This document shows positions 16,037 through 23,796 of a stretch of 64,000 nucleotides of DNA, in pieces. This DNA is from Hymenobacter nivis (lineage in GTDB: Bacteria; Bacteroidota; Bacteroidia; Cytophagales; Hymenobacteraceae), in the NCBI RefSeq assembly GCF_006439025.1, contig NZ_RCYZ01000002.1, positions 744,753-808,752 on the forward strand. The letters are read 5' to 3'. The translations under genes and the position numbers were made by a program. A model generated the notes under the pieces. The model was given only the letters and a program-made list of their open reading frames with translations, searched no databases and was not told the DNA's origin. How positions within the stretch are numbered: position 1 is the stretch's first letter; each line of letters begins with the position of its first letter.

Positions 16037-16666
16037 CTACTCGGGCACCGGCGGCTGGCCGGGCCGGGCGTAGCCGAAGCGCACGGGCGGCTCCACTGCG
16101 TGGTAGCCGTCGAGGCCCGAGATGGCGGCCGTGCCCATCGCCACCAGGTCGAGGGTGCCGTCGTCGCGCAGGCCGGCGGCGGGCAGGTACACGTGCTCCA
16201 CGGTGCCCACTAGCAGCACCGTGCCGTTGCTGATGGCGTGCTCTTCGAGGTAGCGCAGGCCGATGCTAACGGCGCTTTCGGCCACGTAGGGGGCCGGGAA
16301 ACCGTCGCGGTAATCGGGGGTGAAGCCGCAGGCTCCAAACTCCGAAATGCCGGGCGGGAAATCGGCCGAGGTGTAGTGGGCCGCCGCCAGCTTGGCCGTG
16401 GGCACGTGGTTGAGGGTGTAGCAGCCGGTGTCCTTCAGGTTTTGGTAGGTGTGGCGCGGCACGGTGGCCGGGCGCGTTACCATGCCCAGCAGGGGCGGGT
16501 TGGAGCCCAGGTGGATGACGGAGCTGAAAATGGCCAGGTTGGGGAAGCCGTCGGGGGAAGCCGTGCCCACCAGGTTGGCCGACTTGAAGCCCGGCAGGCC
16601 GTTGACGAAGTTGAGGCGGTAAATCTTCTCGAAGCCGTGGATATCGGCGGCGGTGATGTGGTGCAT
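16037..16666 (-). CDS. Flavin reductase family protein (FMN-binding split barrel)
   Basis: The 209-residue protein has the pattern of flavoproteins of the flavin reductase/split-barrel type: NLVGTASPDGFPNLAIFSSVIHLGSNPPLLGMV for the FMN-binding strands, then RHTYQNLKDTGCYTLNHV. Members bind FMN and are often annotated as NAD(P)H-dependent flavin reductases or oxygenase partners; the substrate here is unknown. No signal peptide. Start ATG 16666 follows the DoxX gene by 15 bases on the same strand, so the two are probably one transcript, which suggests a linked redox role (inference). Confidence 0.87.
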   Translation of the reverse strand: MHHITAADIHGFEKIYRLNFVNGLPGFKSANLVGTASPDGFPNLAIFSSVIHLGSNPPLLGMVTRPATVPRHTYQNLKDTGCYTLNHVPTAKLAAAHYTSADFPPGISEFGACGFTPDYRDGFPAPYVAESAVSIGLRYLEEHAISNGTVLLVGTVEHVYLPAAGLRDDGTLDLVAMGTAAISGLDGYHAVEPPVRFGYARPGQPPVPE

Positions 16667-16681
16667 AAGGACGAAATAAGG

Positions 16682-17089
16682 TTAGCGGTACCTACCAACC
16701 CGGTCGAGGCCCAGGCGGTTGTGCTGCACGTGCAGCAGCAGGGCAAAAACGTACAATCCGTATAGTAACTGGGTGCCCACCGTGGCCCATTGCTCCAGCA
16801 GGCTGCTGCCCAGCACCAGGCTCGTCAGCACCAGCATGGCCGCCACCAGCGCCGGGCGGGTAAACAGCCCGAGCAGCAGCAGGGCCCCAATGGCGCCCTC
16901 CACAAATGGCAGCGCCAGCGCGTAGGGCCCCACCAGCGCCACCGGCAGCACCGTGCCCGCAAACTGCTTCAGCAGCCCTGCCTGAAACGCCGCCAGCTTG
17001 GGCGCCCGCACCAAAAGATGCGACAGGAAGGCCACGCCCAGCAGCCACCGGCTCGTCACAAAAGCCCACTGGGCATTGGTCAGGTTCAT
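16682..17089 (-). CDS. DoxX-like membrane protein
   Basis: A 135-residue integral membrane protein with about four hydrophobic segments (WLLGVAFLSHLLV, LPVALVGPYALALPFVEGAIGALLLLGLF, ALVAAMLVLTSLVLG, LLYGLYVFALLLHV). The family is recognised by the FxxGxLKQF-like first loop, the conserved PFVEGAIG segment and the LLLGLFTRPA motif. DoxX proteins lie in the inner membrane and are linked to respiratory or redox functions in other organisms. It is the first gene of a two-gene unit with the flavin reductase. The ATG at 17089 gives MNLTNAQW, a typical start. Confidence 0.85.
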   Translation of the reverse strand: MNLTNAQWAFVTSRWLLGVAFLSHLLVRAPKLAAFQAGLLKQFAGTVLPVALVGPYALALPFVEGAIGALLLLGLFTRPALVAAMLVLTSLVLGSSLLEQWATVGTQLLYGLYVFALLLHVQHNRLGLDRVGRYR

Positions 17090-17134
17090 GGAGGTTGGTT
17101 GTTGATTGACAGTTGTATGTTGCCAAGTTGAACA

Positions 17135-17222
17135 GTCATGCAGGGCGCAGCGAAGTATCTCTACTGCTTAACTAATTAAGATTACTGCTGCGGTAGAGAT
17201 GCTTCGCTGCGCCCTGCATGAC
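17135..17222. repeat. 88-bp palindromic element, copy 1
   Basis: Left and right arms of about 33 nt (GTCATGCAGGGCGCAGCGAA... and its complement) pair with two mismatches around an AT-rich centre. A second copy of the same length is at 39782-39869. It lies 45 bp upstream of the DoxX gene, so it is outside any gene. Probably a miniature mobile or REP-like element. Confidence 0.75.
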
Positions 17223-17265
17223 GGCCTAGGGTAGTGTTTTGTTGACTCAAACAGTTTCTCGGTCT

Positions 17266-17293
17266 TAGCAGCCGGCACCTAATAACCAATAAC
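17266..17293. repeat. Heptamer repeat, four units
   Basis: Units TAGCAGC, CGGCACC, TAATAAC, CAATAAC, sharing TAGCAGC and CAATA-type units with the copies at 14235 and 15909. It lies just downstream of the M28 peptidase gene. Confidence 0.55.
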
Positions 17294-17305
17294 TAACAGG
17301 GGCCC

Positions 17306-18808
17306 CTAGCGCTCCAGCTTGAAGCCCGGCTCGCGGGCGGGGGGCGCAGTGCGGTTGGCCACGGCCCAGCCGGTGAGGTACATCCACTGCGTCATGCGGG
17401 TGAGCTTGGCGTAGTCGATGCGGCTGGCCTCGTCGCGCGGGGTGTGGTAGTCCACGTGCAGCAGCGAGGTGTACATGATGGCCGGGATGCCCAGGCGGGC
17501 GTAGGGCAGGTGGTCGGAGCGGAAGTACCAGCCCTCGGGGTGGGTGGGCTTGTCCCACTCGGTGTCGAGCTTGAACTTAGGGCCCCCGGGGCCCTGGTTG
17601 GCGGCCAGGGCGGTTTTCACCAGGTCCGACGAGTTCAGGTGGGGCGGCGTGCTGCCCAGCAGGGCGGCGCTGTCGGGGGCGTTGCGGCCCATCATCTCGG
17701 CGTTCAGCACGGCCACAATGGACGATTGCGGCACGGTGGGATGAGCCGAAAAGTAGGTCGAGCCGATGAGGCCGCGCTCCTCCGAGCCCTGGTACACGAA
17801 CAGGGCCGAGCGCCGGCCCGGCTGCTGCTTGAAGGCCCGCATGATGGCCAGCAGCGCCGCGCAGCCCGTGGCGTTGTCGTCGGCCCCGTTGTAAATGGAG
17901 TCGCCGGCGATGGGGGCCCGCACGCCGTCGTGGTCCTGGTGGGTGCTGAAGAGGACGTACTCCTTTTTCAGCTGCGCGTCGGTGCCGGGCATCTTGGCCA
18001 CCAAGTTCACCGAGGGGTACTGGAAGCTCTCCACCTTCAGCTCGGTGCTGAACTGCTGGCCGGCCTGCTGCACCCAGCTGGCGGCGCTGGCCGGCAGCCA
18101 GACAACGGGCGGCGTGGCCACCACCTTGGTGCTGGCCGCGCCGGGTAGGCTGTAGCGGCCCCGCTCATAAATGTGGCTCCAGTGGTCGTAAAGGGCCTGC
18201 GAGGGCGCATCCGACACGAACACCACGGCCACGGCGCCGGCCTTCACCAGCTCGCCCGCCTGCCCGCTGAACTTGCCAAACACGTAGCGCCGGTAGCTGA
18301 TGCCGTCGGTGGGGGCCCCGGCAATTTGCACCGCCACGGCCTTGCCCTTGATGTCCACCTTGGCCAGCTCCGCCGCCGAGCCCGTGCCCACGTACACGAG
18401 CGGCGCCGTGATGCTGGCGTTGGTGGGGGCCACCACCACGCCGTCCTCGTTCAGCTTCACCTCGTGGGTGCCGATGCGCAGCGTGCTGCTCTTGCCCAGG
18501 CGCGTGCGCTGGAGGTTGAACCACTGGAAGTACGTGCCGTCGTCGCCGGCCGGCAGCATGCCGGTGGCCCGGATCTGGTCCACGAGCCACACGCTGGCCT
18601 TTAGCTCGTCCAAGGTGCCGCCCTCGCGGCCGCGGTAGTGGTCGCCGGCCAGGGCGTACAAGTCACGCTTGATGTCGGCCTCGTGGATGGCGCTTTCGGC
18701 GTTGGCCGCTTTGGCGGCGGGTTTCTTCTGGGCGGTGGCGGCCAGCGGCGCGGCCAGGGCCAGGCCGGCCAGCAGCCCGCCGGCGGCGGTGCGGAAAAGG
18801 TGGGTCAT
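17306..18808 (-). CDS. Secreted M28-family zinc peptidase
   Basis: A 500-residue protein with signal peptide (MTHLFRTAAGGLLAGLALAAPLAATAQ). A PA-like insert domain lies at about residues 130-260. The M28 catalytic core follows, with metal ligands in STHQDHDGV (first His/Asp), NGADDNATG (bridging Asp), QGSEERGLIGS (catalytic Glu and Glu ligand), NAEMMGRN, and DYHTPRDE (last His). Family members are aminopeptidases acting on short peptides, here probably in the periplasm. It is followed on the same strand by no partner; the DUF885 gene upstream is 360 bp away. Substrate preference cannot be read from the sequence. Confidence 0.92.
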   Translation of the reverse strand: MTHLFRTAAGGLLAGLALAAPLAATAQKKPAAKAANAESAIHEADIKRDLYALAGDHYRGREGGTLDELKASVWLVDQIRATGMLPAGDDGTYFQWFNLQRTRLGKSSTLRIGTHEVKLNEDGVVVAPTNASITAPLVYVGTGSAAELAKVDIKGKAVAVQIAGAPTDGISYRRYVFGKFSGQAGELVKAGAVAVVFVSDAPSQALYDHWSHIYERGRYSLPGAASTKVVATPPVVWLPASAASWVQQAGQQFSTELKVESFQYPSVNLVAKMPGTDAQLKKEYVLFSTHQDHDGVRAPIAGDSIYNGADDNATGCAALLAIMRAFKQQPGRRSALFVYQGSEERGLIGSTYFSAHPTVPQSSIVAVLNAEMMGRNAPDSAALLGSTPPHLNSSDLVKTALAANQGPGGPKFKLDTEWDKPTHPEGWYFRSDHLPYARLGIPAIMYTSLLHVDYHTPRDEASRIDYAKLTRMTQWMYLTGWAVANRTAPPAREPGFKLER

Positions 18809-19165
18809 GCGAGTGGATACGGGGTGGAGGAAGAAGAATAGGCCCGGCGGCTAGGGGCCCCGCGGCTAGTTTTTTGTAAACCTAACGGGCGAAACGCACC
18901 GGGCCATTCCAAATAAGTCAATAAGAAAAATAAAGAACGTTATACCGGCTGGGGCCCCCCGTACACCTCTTCGCGCAAGTCCGGCGCTACCAGGGCAAAC
19001 AGCGTCACGCTCACGGCCATTAGTGCCCCGTCCCCCCGTAATAACTGGCTTCACGCCGGCCCCGCGGCATGGCAATGAACTTGGGCTCGCTTTTGAGGAA
19101 GCCATTGGGCAAAAAGAAAGCCCCGTCGCCAGGGCTTTCTTTTATTGGCAAGCCTGCCGAAGCAC
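18809..19165. other. Intergenic region upstream of the M28 gene
   Basis: About 355 bp without a convincing gene. It holds the terminator of the neighbouring DUF885 gene at 19111-19144. A 33-codon minus-strand tail (ending near 18948, product ...AVSVTLFALVAPDLREEV...) looks protein-like but is not preceded by a usable start and may be a gene remnant. Confidence 0.4.
19111..19144 (-). terminator. Terminator after the first DUF885 gene
   Basis: AAAGAAAGCCCC pairs with AGGGCTTTCTTT with a short loop; on the minus strand it ends in a T run. It lies 22 bases past the DUF885 stop codon. Confidence 0.75.
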
Positions 19166-21013
19166 TTACTGCGCTTCCATCCAGCGGGTCATTTTCTGGT
19201 CCAGTATATCGAGGGGCATCACGCCGTCCTTCAGCAGCTCGTCGTGGAAGGCGGCCAGCTTGTAGCGGTCGCGGAACTGGCCGGGGCGGTGTTCGCGCAG
19301 GTGGACGCCGCCGCCGAGCTGCTGCCGGGCGCGGTTGCGCAGCTCCCGAATCTTGAGCTGCCCGATCTTGTAGCTCAGCGCCTGCCCGGGGATGGCCATG
19401 TAGCGCTCCACCTCGGCCGTGGCGGCCTCGCGGGTGGTGGCCTCGTTGGCGAGCGAGTACTCGATGGCCTGCTCGCGGGTCAGGTTCTGGCTGTGCATGC
19501 CCGTGTCAATCACCAGGCGGACGGCGCGGTGCATTTCCTGGCTCAGGGCCCCCAGGTACTCGTAGGGGTCTTTGTAGAGGCCCAGCTCGCGGCCCAGGCT
19601 CTCGCAGTACAGGGCCCAGCCCTCGCCCATGGCCCCGTACCAGGCAAAGCGCCGGAACTTGGGCAAATCGGTGTTTTCCTGCTGCAACGAAATCTGGTAG
19701 TGGTGCCCGGGGATGGCCTCATGCAAAAACAGCGACTCCATGCCCGGCGTGCGGTACTGGGTGGCGTCGATAATCGGCACGTAGAAAATGCCCGGCCGCG
19801 AGCCGTCGGGCGTGCCCGCGTTGTACTCAGCCGAGGCCGAGGCGGCGCGGAAGGCTTCGGTCTGGCGCACCTCAAACGGCGTTTTGGGCGTGCGACCAAA
19901 CAGCTTTTTCAAGTTCGGCTGCATGCGGCTCTGGATGGCGCGGAAGCCGTTGAGCACGTCGTCGGGCGTTTTGTAGGGAAAAAACCGCCGGTCGGTTTTC
20001 ATGTAGGCCAGCAGCGCCTTCAGGTCGCCCTGAAACACGAGGCGGGTGCGCACCGCATTCATTTCGCTTTTGATGCGGGCCACCTCGCGCAGCCCAATGT
20101 CGTGGATTTCGGCCGGCGTGCGGCTGGTCGTGGTCCAGTTGCGCACCAGGAACTCGTACTGCGCCTTGCCGTTCGGCAGGGCCTCGTGGCCAGTGGTGGC
20201 GCGCGCCTTGGGCAGGTATTCTTTCTCCAGGAAGTCGCCCAGCTTTTTGTAGGCCGGCACCAGCTCGCCCAGAATGGCCTTTTGGTAGGCGGCCGTCAGG
20301 CGAGTTTTGTCGGGGCCCCCAAAGGTGCTGGGCAGCAGCGTGATGGGGCCGTAGAACAGGCTCTTGGTGGCGTCGGTGGTTTGCAGGCTCCGCATCTGCG
20401 GAATCATCTTGGCCACCAGCGGGCGGGGCAGCACCACGCCGGCCTTCATGCCGGCCCGGAAGTTGGCAATGGCCGAATCGGCCCAGACCGGGAAGCCGTG
20501 CACCCGGCCCAGCCAGTTGTCGTAGTCCTGCACCGTTTTGAAAGGCTGGGCCCCCGTGCCGGCCCCAAACTGGCCCAGGGCCAGCGGCAGGCCCCCAAAC
20601 TGGTTGAACGGAATCATCCAGCTATTCGGGAAATCGGCGCCCACGGCCAGGCCCAGCTTGAGGCCGTCGAGGCGGGTTTGCAGGTCGTACTGCAAAATGT
20701 CGTAGCTCACCAAGTCATTGCCAGCCAGCTGCTTGCGGTCGAACTTGCCCAGCCGCCCCAAGTAGCCCTGGTACAGGCCGGCCAGCGAGTCGCGGAAGGC
20801 GTGGGTCTGGTCGTTCACCAGGCGGTTGTTGTAGCGGTTGTCGCCCTGGCCGGTGGCCGCCAGCGGAAACAGCGGCGCCTGCCGCTCCCAGTAGCTTTCA
20901 AATAGGGTTTTTAATTCGCCGGGCGTCGCCGTGGCGGCGGTGGGTTTGGCCTTGTTGCAGGCCCCGGCGAGCAGGGCCAGGGCCCCCAGGCCGGTAAGTA
21001 GAAATTTGCGCAT
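19166..21013 (-). CDS. DUF885 lipoprotein metallopeptidase, copy A
   Basis: ATG 21013 gives a lipoprotein signal (MRKFLLTGLGALALLAGACN, lipobox AGAC). The 615-residue protein matches DUF885, a helical family related to M32/M3-like zinc peptidases. The motif HEAIPGHH (H431, E432, H437, H438) is the probable metal site, with the downstream EGWALYCESLGRELG as the third-ligand region. The family probably degrades peptides in the periplasm, but activity has not been shown for this member. It is a paralogue of copy B at 23797; compared with B, the C-terminal region before AAFHDELLKDG carries an unusual stretch (LGGGVHLREHRPGQFRDRYK). Confidence 0.9.
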   Translation of the reverse strand: MRKFLLTGLGALALLAGACNKAKPTAATATPGELKTLFESYWERQAPLFPLAATGQGDNRYNNRLVNDQTHAFRDSLAGLYQGYLGRLGKFDRKQLAGNDLVSYDILQYDLQTRLDGLKLGLAVGADFPNSWMIPFNQFGGLPLALGQFGAGTGAQPFKTVQDYDNWLGRVHGFPVWADSAIANFRAGMKAGVVLPRPLVAKMIPQMRSLQTTDATKSLFYGPITLLPSTFGGPDKTRLTAAYQKAILGELVPAYKKLGDFLEKEYLPKARATTGHEALPNGKAQYEFLVRNWTTTSRTPAEIHDIGLREVARIKSEMNAVRTRLVFQGDLKALLAYMKTDRRFFPYKTPDDVLNGFRAIQSRMQPNLKKLFGRTPKTPFEVRQTEAFRAASASAEYNAGTPDGSRPGIFYVPIIDATQYRTPGMESLFLHEAIPGHHYQISLQQENTDLPKFRRFAWYGAMGEGWALYCESLGRELGLYKDPYEYLGALSQEMHRAVRLVIDTGMHSQNLTREQAIEYSLANEATTREAATAEVERYMAIPGQALSYKIGQLKIRELRNRARQQLGGGVHLREHRPGQFRDRYKLAAFHDELLKDGVMPLDILDQKMTRWMEAQ

Positions 21014-21062
21014 GGTGTAGGAATAGACGGTGGCGGCGCCCGCAAGCTGCGGCCGGGACCCG

Positions 21063-21090
21063 AAAAAGCCCGGCCGCAGGCCGGGCTTTT
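21063..21090 (-). terminator. Terminator hairpin
   Basis: AAAAAGCCCGGCC pairs with GGCCGGGCTTTT. It follows the TlpA remnant on the minus strand and corresponds to the weaker hairpin after the intact tlpA-like gene at 22543. Confidence 0.75.
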
Positions 21091-21115
21091 GCAAAGACGG
21101 ATTGGGCGGCAATTT

Positions 21116-21170
21116 ACTTCACTGGCGTCAGCAACTGGGCGAGCTTGGTTTGCAGTTCCTCGCCGGGGCC
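21116..21170 (-). pseudogene. C-terminal remnant of a TlpA-like gene
   Basis: Immediately after the stop codon of the M48 gene, and in the same frame, the DNA encodes GPGEELQTKLAQLLTPVK and a stop. The intact TlpA-like protein at 22598-23725 ends LRGEELHTKLAQLLTPVK, differing by one residue over the last 16. The sequence past the stop, including the terminator, also corresponds. This is the tail of a second TlpA-like copy whose body has been lost or replaced by the M48 gene. Confidence 0.8.
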
Positions 21171-22454
21171 CTAGCGCCCGTCGAGGTGCTCAGCCTTCCA
21201 GCGCATGGCCGACTGCACCCGCGTGCGGCCGCTGGGGTGGTCGAAGAAAATGATTTCCTCCAGCGGCGTGGGCTCGATTTTGCGGTATTCCGATAGCTTC
21301 ATGGCAATGGCTGCGAAGCCGTCGGGCTGGCGGGCGGCGTTCAGCCCAAACAGGTCGGCCTCCTGCTCGTTGGTGCGCACAATGGTGTTGGTAACGGGCG
21401 TGGCCAAGAAGCTGGCCACCGCAAACAGCGCCGCCAGCAGCGGCAGGCCGCCCACGTCGGCTAGGCCCGCCACGCCCCACCGGGCCCCGTAGCGGCGCAC
21501 CAGCCAGCCAAAGGCCCCGTCCACGGCCCAGAAGCCAATGCTGATGAGCACCAGCAGGAACACCAGCATCTTGGGGATGTGGTTCAGCACGTAGTGGCCC
21601 AGCTCGTGGCCCATCACGGCCTGCACCTCGGCGGGCGTGCAGCGGCGCAAGAGGTTGTCGTTCAGCGACACGCGGATGGTGCTGCCCAGCCCGCTCACGT
21701 TGGCGCTGATGCGCTTGCTCTGCTTGGAGGCGTCGAAGTAGTACACGTTGTCGGCGGGCACGCCGTTGGCCCGGGCCATGCTGAGGATGCCCTCCCGCAC
21801 CGGGCCCGCCGGCAGCGGCGTGTACTTGTTGAAGAGCGGGCTGAGGAACACCGGCCCCACGGCCACCCCCACCACCACGAAAAGCCCCACGATGGCTGTG
21901 CCCCACACCCACCACCGGGCCCCGGCGCGCCGGATGGCCCCGTACAGCGCCAGCACCAGCAAGCTGCCGAACACCACCGACACGGCCAGCGACGTCAACG
22001 CCTCGCCCAGCCAGGCCCCAAACGTCAGGTTCGAGAGGCCGTATTGGTGCTCGCGCACGAAGCCCTGGTACACCGTGAGCGGGAAGCTTAGCCCCGCCGC
22101 CAGCAGCAAGTACAGCGCCGCGTAGGCCCAGGTGCGCTGCCACCGGCGGGGCAGCCGCGCGGTGCGCGCCCGCAGCCACCGCGACAGCCCCAGCCCCAGA
22201 AACACGCCCGCCACGCCCAGCGCATACACCAGGCCCCAGAGCTGCAGCCAGTACCCGCCCTCAAAGTAGGCGTCCGACTTGGCCTTCTGGGCCGGGGTAA
22301 GGGTGTCGAGGTAGTGCCGGGTGGCGGCCTCCACGTCGAAGGCCGGGTGGCGCGCTGCCACCGTATCGGCTGGGGCGGCCTGCGCCGCAGCGGGCGCCGC
22401 CCACCGGCCCGCACCCAAGGTTAATGCCAACAGCAAGAGTAGTTTGTACAACAT
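21171..22454 (-). CDS. M48-family metallopeptidase (Ste24/CAAX-protease-like)
   Basis: The 427-residue protein has an N-terminal signal or anchor, several membrane segments (about residues 70-92, 108-128, 150-172, 185-206 and 295-320), then the zinc site HELGH (H283, E284, H287). The third ligand Glu is expected in NEQEADLFGLN. The segment SPLFNKYTPLPAG and the HELGHYVLNH context are typical of Ste24-type enzymes, which cleave within or near the membrane. In bacteria the natural substrates are mostly unknown. The gene's stop abuts a TlpA remnant, so its 3' end lies at a recombination junction. Confidence 0.9.
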   Translation of the reverse strand: MLYKLLLLLALTLGAGRWAAPAAAQAAPADTVAARHPAFDVEAATRHYLDTLTPAQKAKSDAYFEGGYWLQLWGLVYALGVAGVFLGLGLSRWLRARTARLPRRWQRTWAYAALYLLLAAGLSFPLTVYQGFVREHQYGLSNLTFGAWLGEALTSLAVSVVFGSLLVLALYGAIRRAGARWWVWGTAIVGLFVVVGVAVGPVFLSPLFNKYTPLPAGPVREGILSMARANGVPADNVYYFDASKQSKRISANVSGLGSTIRVSLNDNLLRRCTPAEVQAVMGHELGHYVLNHIPKMLVFLLVLISIGFWAVDGAFGWLVRRYGARWGVAGLADVGGLPLLAALFAVASFLATPVTNTIVRTNEQEADLFGLNAARQPDGFAAIAMKLSEYRKIEPTPLEEIIFFDHPSGRTRVQSAMRWKAEHLDGR

Positions 22455-22542
22455 CTGCGAAGAGGATTAAAGTGAATGCGGCCGGCCAGGGCCCCGGCCG
22501 GCCGCAAGCTACGGAGCGGCCCGGGCCGGGCCAGGGGCCCCA

Positions 22543-22574
22543 CAAAAAAGCCCGGCGCGGGGCCAGGCTTTTCG
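22543..22574 (-). terminator. Probable terminator after the TlpA-like gene
   Basis: AAAAAAGCCCGGC faces GGCCAGGCTTTT with imperfect pairing. Its position relative to the gene end matches the hairpin at 21063 after the remnant copy. Confidence 0.5.
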
Positions 22575-22597
22575 TCAAAATTGCAGAAGAAGGGCGG

Positions 22598-23725
22598 TTA
22601 TTTTACCGGCGTTAGCAGCTGGGCCAGCTTGGTGTGCAGCTCCTCGCCGCGCAGGTTAGTGGCCACGATTTTGCCGGCGGGGTCGAGCAGGAAGTTTTGG
22701 GGGATGGACTGCACGCCGTACTGCGCGGCGGCGGCGTTCTGCCAGTACTTCAGGTCCGACACCTGGTGCCAGACCAGGCCGTCGGCGGCAATGGCTTTCA
22801 CCCAGGCGCCCTGGCCGGTGTCCTTGTCCAGCGACACGCCCAGGATGGTGAAGCCCTTGTCCTTATAGGCGTCGTAGGCCTTCACCACGTTGGGGTTTTC
22901 CTGGCGGCAGGGGCCGCACCAGCTGGCCCAAAAGTCAATCAGCACGTACTTGCCGCGCAGCGACGAGAGCGTGAGCGGCTTGCCCTCGGGCGTGTTCTGG
23001 GTGAAATCGGGCGCCAGGGCCCCCACGGCCACCGACTGTAGCTTGGTGATTTGGGCGGCAATTTTCTGGCCCTCGGGCGTGGCCCGGAGCTTGGGCGAAA
23101 GCTTCTGGAACAGCGCGTCGTACTCGGCCGCCTTGGGGGCGTAGCCCACGGCCTGCTTCACGGCAAACAGGCTAAACCGGTCCTCGGGGTGGGCCGCCAC
23201 AAACTCGGCCGCCATCTTCCGCTGGGCCTCGTCGAGGGCGTCGAACTTGGCTTCGAGCGCGTCCATGGCGGGCTTGTCCTGCTTGGCGCGGGCGGCCATG
23301 TACTCCTTGCCCAGGGCCTTGCCTTGGGCGTCCAGCCCCTTCATTTGCTCGCGCAGCTGGTTCGACAGCGCGTTAATGGGCGTGCCCGCCACCACGGCCT
23401 TGGTGGCCGAGTCGCGCGTGGTCACCTTGATAGTGCCTTTTTCGAGGTACACGGTGGTGTTGTCGCGCGACTTGGCCAGCGCGCCGCCCTGGTGGGTGAA
23501 GGCCAGGTTGGCCCCCACGGGCCCCGGCACGGTGCCCTTGAAGGTGAACGCGCCGTTTTTCACCACCGCCGAATCCGTCACGCGGCGGTCGTCGATGGCG
23601 TAGCGCAGGTAGGCCTTGTCCACGGCCTTGGGGTTGGCGACCTTGCCGGTCAGCACGAAGTTCTCGGCTTGGGCGTGGCCCAGCAGGGGCAGGGCCCCCA
23701 GGGCGGCGGCGAATAAGAGTTTCAT
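22598..23725 (-). CDS. TlpA-like thioredoxin-fold protein with DUF4369-type N-terminal domain
   Basis: The 375-residue protein has a signal peptide (MKLLFAAALGALPLLGHAQA), an N-terminal beta domain of the DUF4369 type (about 22-115), a helical linker (about 120-230) and a C-terminal thioredoxin fold. The redox-active motif is WCGPC (C270, C273), with the cis-Pro in QSIPQNF. Such proteins are periplasmic thiol-disulfide oxidoreductases in Bacteroidota and are usually found beside secreted hydrolases. It lies upstream of the M48 gene on the same strand and just downstream of DUF885 copy B (gap 71 bp), so a common transcript is possible. Confidence 0.92.
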   Translation of the reverse strand: MKLLFAAALGALPLLGHAQAENFVLTGKVANPKAVDKAYLRYAIDDRRVTDSAVVKNGAFTFKGTVPGPVGANLAFTHQGGALAKSRDNTTVYLEKGTIKVTTRDSATKAVVAGTPINALSNQLREQMKGLDAQGKALGKEYMAARAKQDKPAMDALEAKFDALDEAQRKMAAEFVAAHPEDRFSLFAVKQAVGYAPKAAEYDALFQKLSPKLRATPEGQKIAAQITKLQSVAVGALAPDFTQNTPEGKPLTLSSLRGKYVLIDFWASWCGPCRQENPNVVKAYDAYKDKGFTILGVSLDKDTGQGAWVKAIAADGLVWHQVSDLKYWQNAAAAQYGVQSIPQNFLLDPAGKIVATNLRGEELHTKLAQLLTPVK

Positions 23726-23796
23726 TAGCAGAAGGAATGGTGCGGGCGGCTAAGGTAGCGCCCAATAGCGAGTTAGAAAAGTACCAGCCCGGGGCC

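Noticed and set aside
18945..19030. Short protein-like stretch on the minus strand (AVSVTLFALVAPDLREEV)
   Set aside because: A stop codon lies just upstream and only about 25 codons remain after the possible start; at most a gene remnant.
19145..20905. Plus-strand frame of 586 codons antisense to DUF885 copy A
   Set aside because: Mirror of a real gene with no domain; similar frames mirror copy B.
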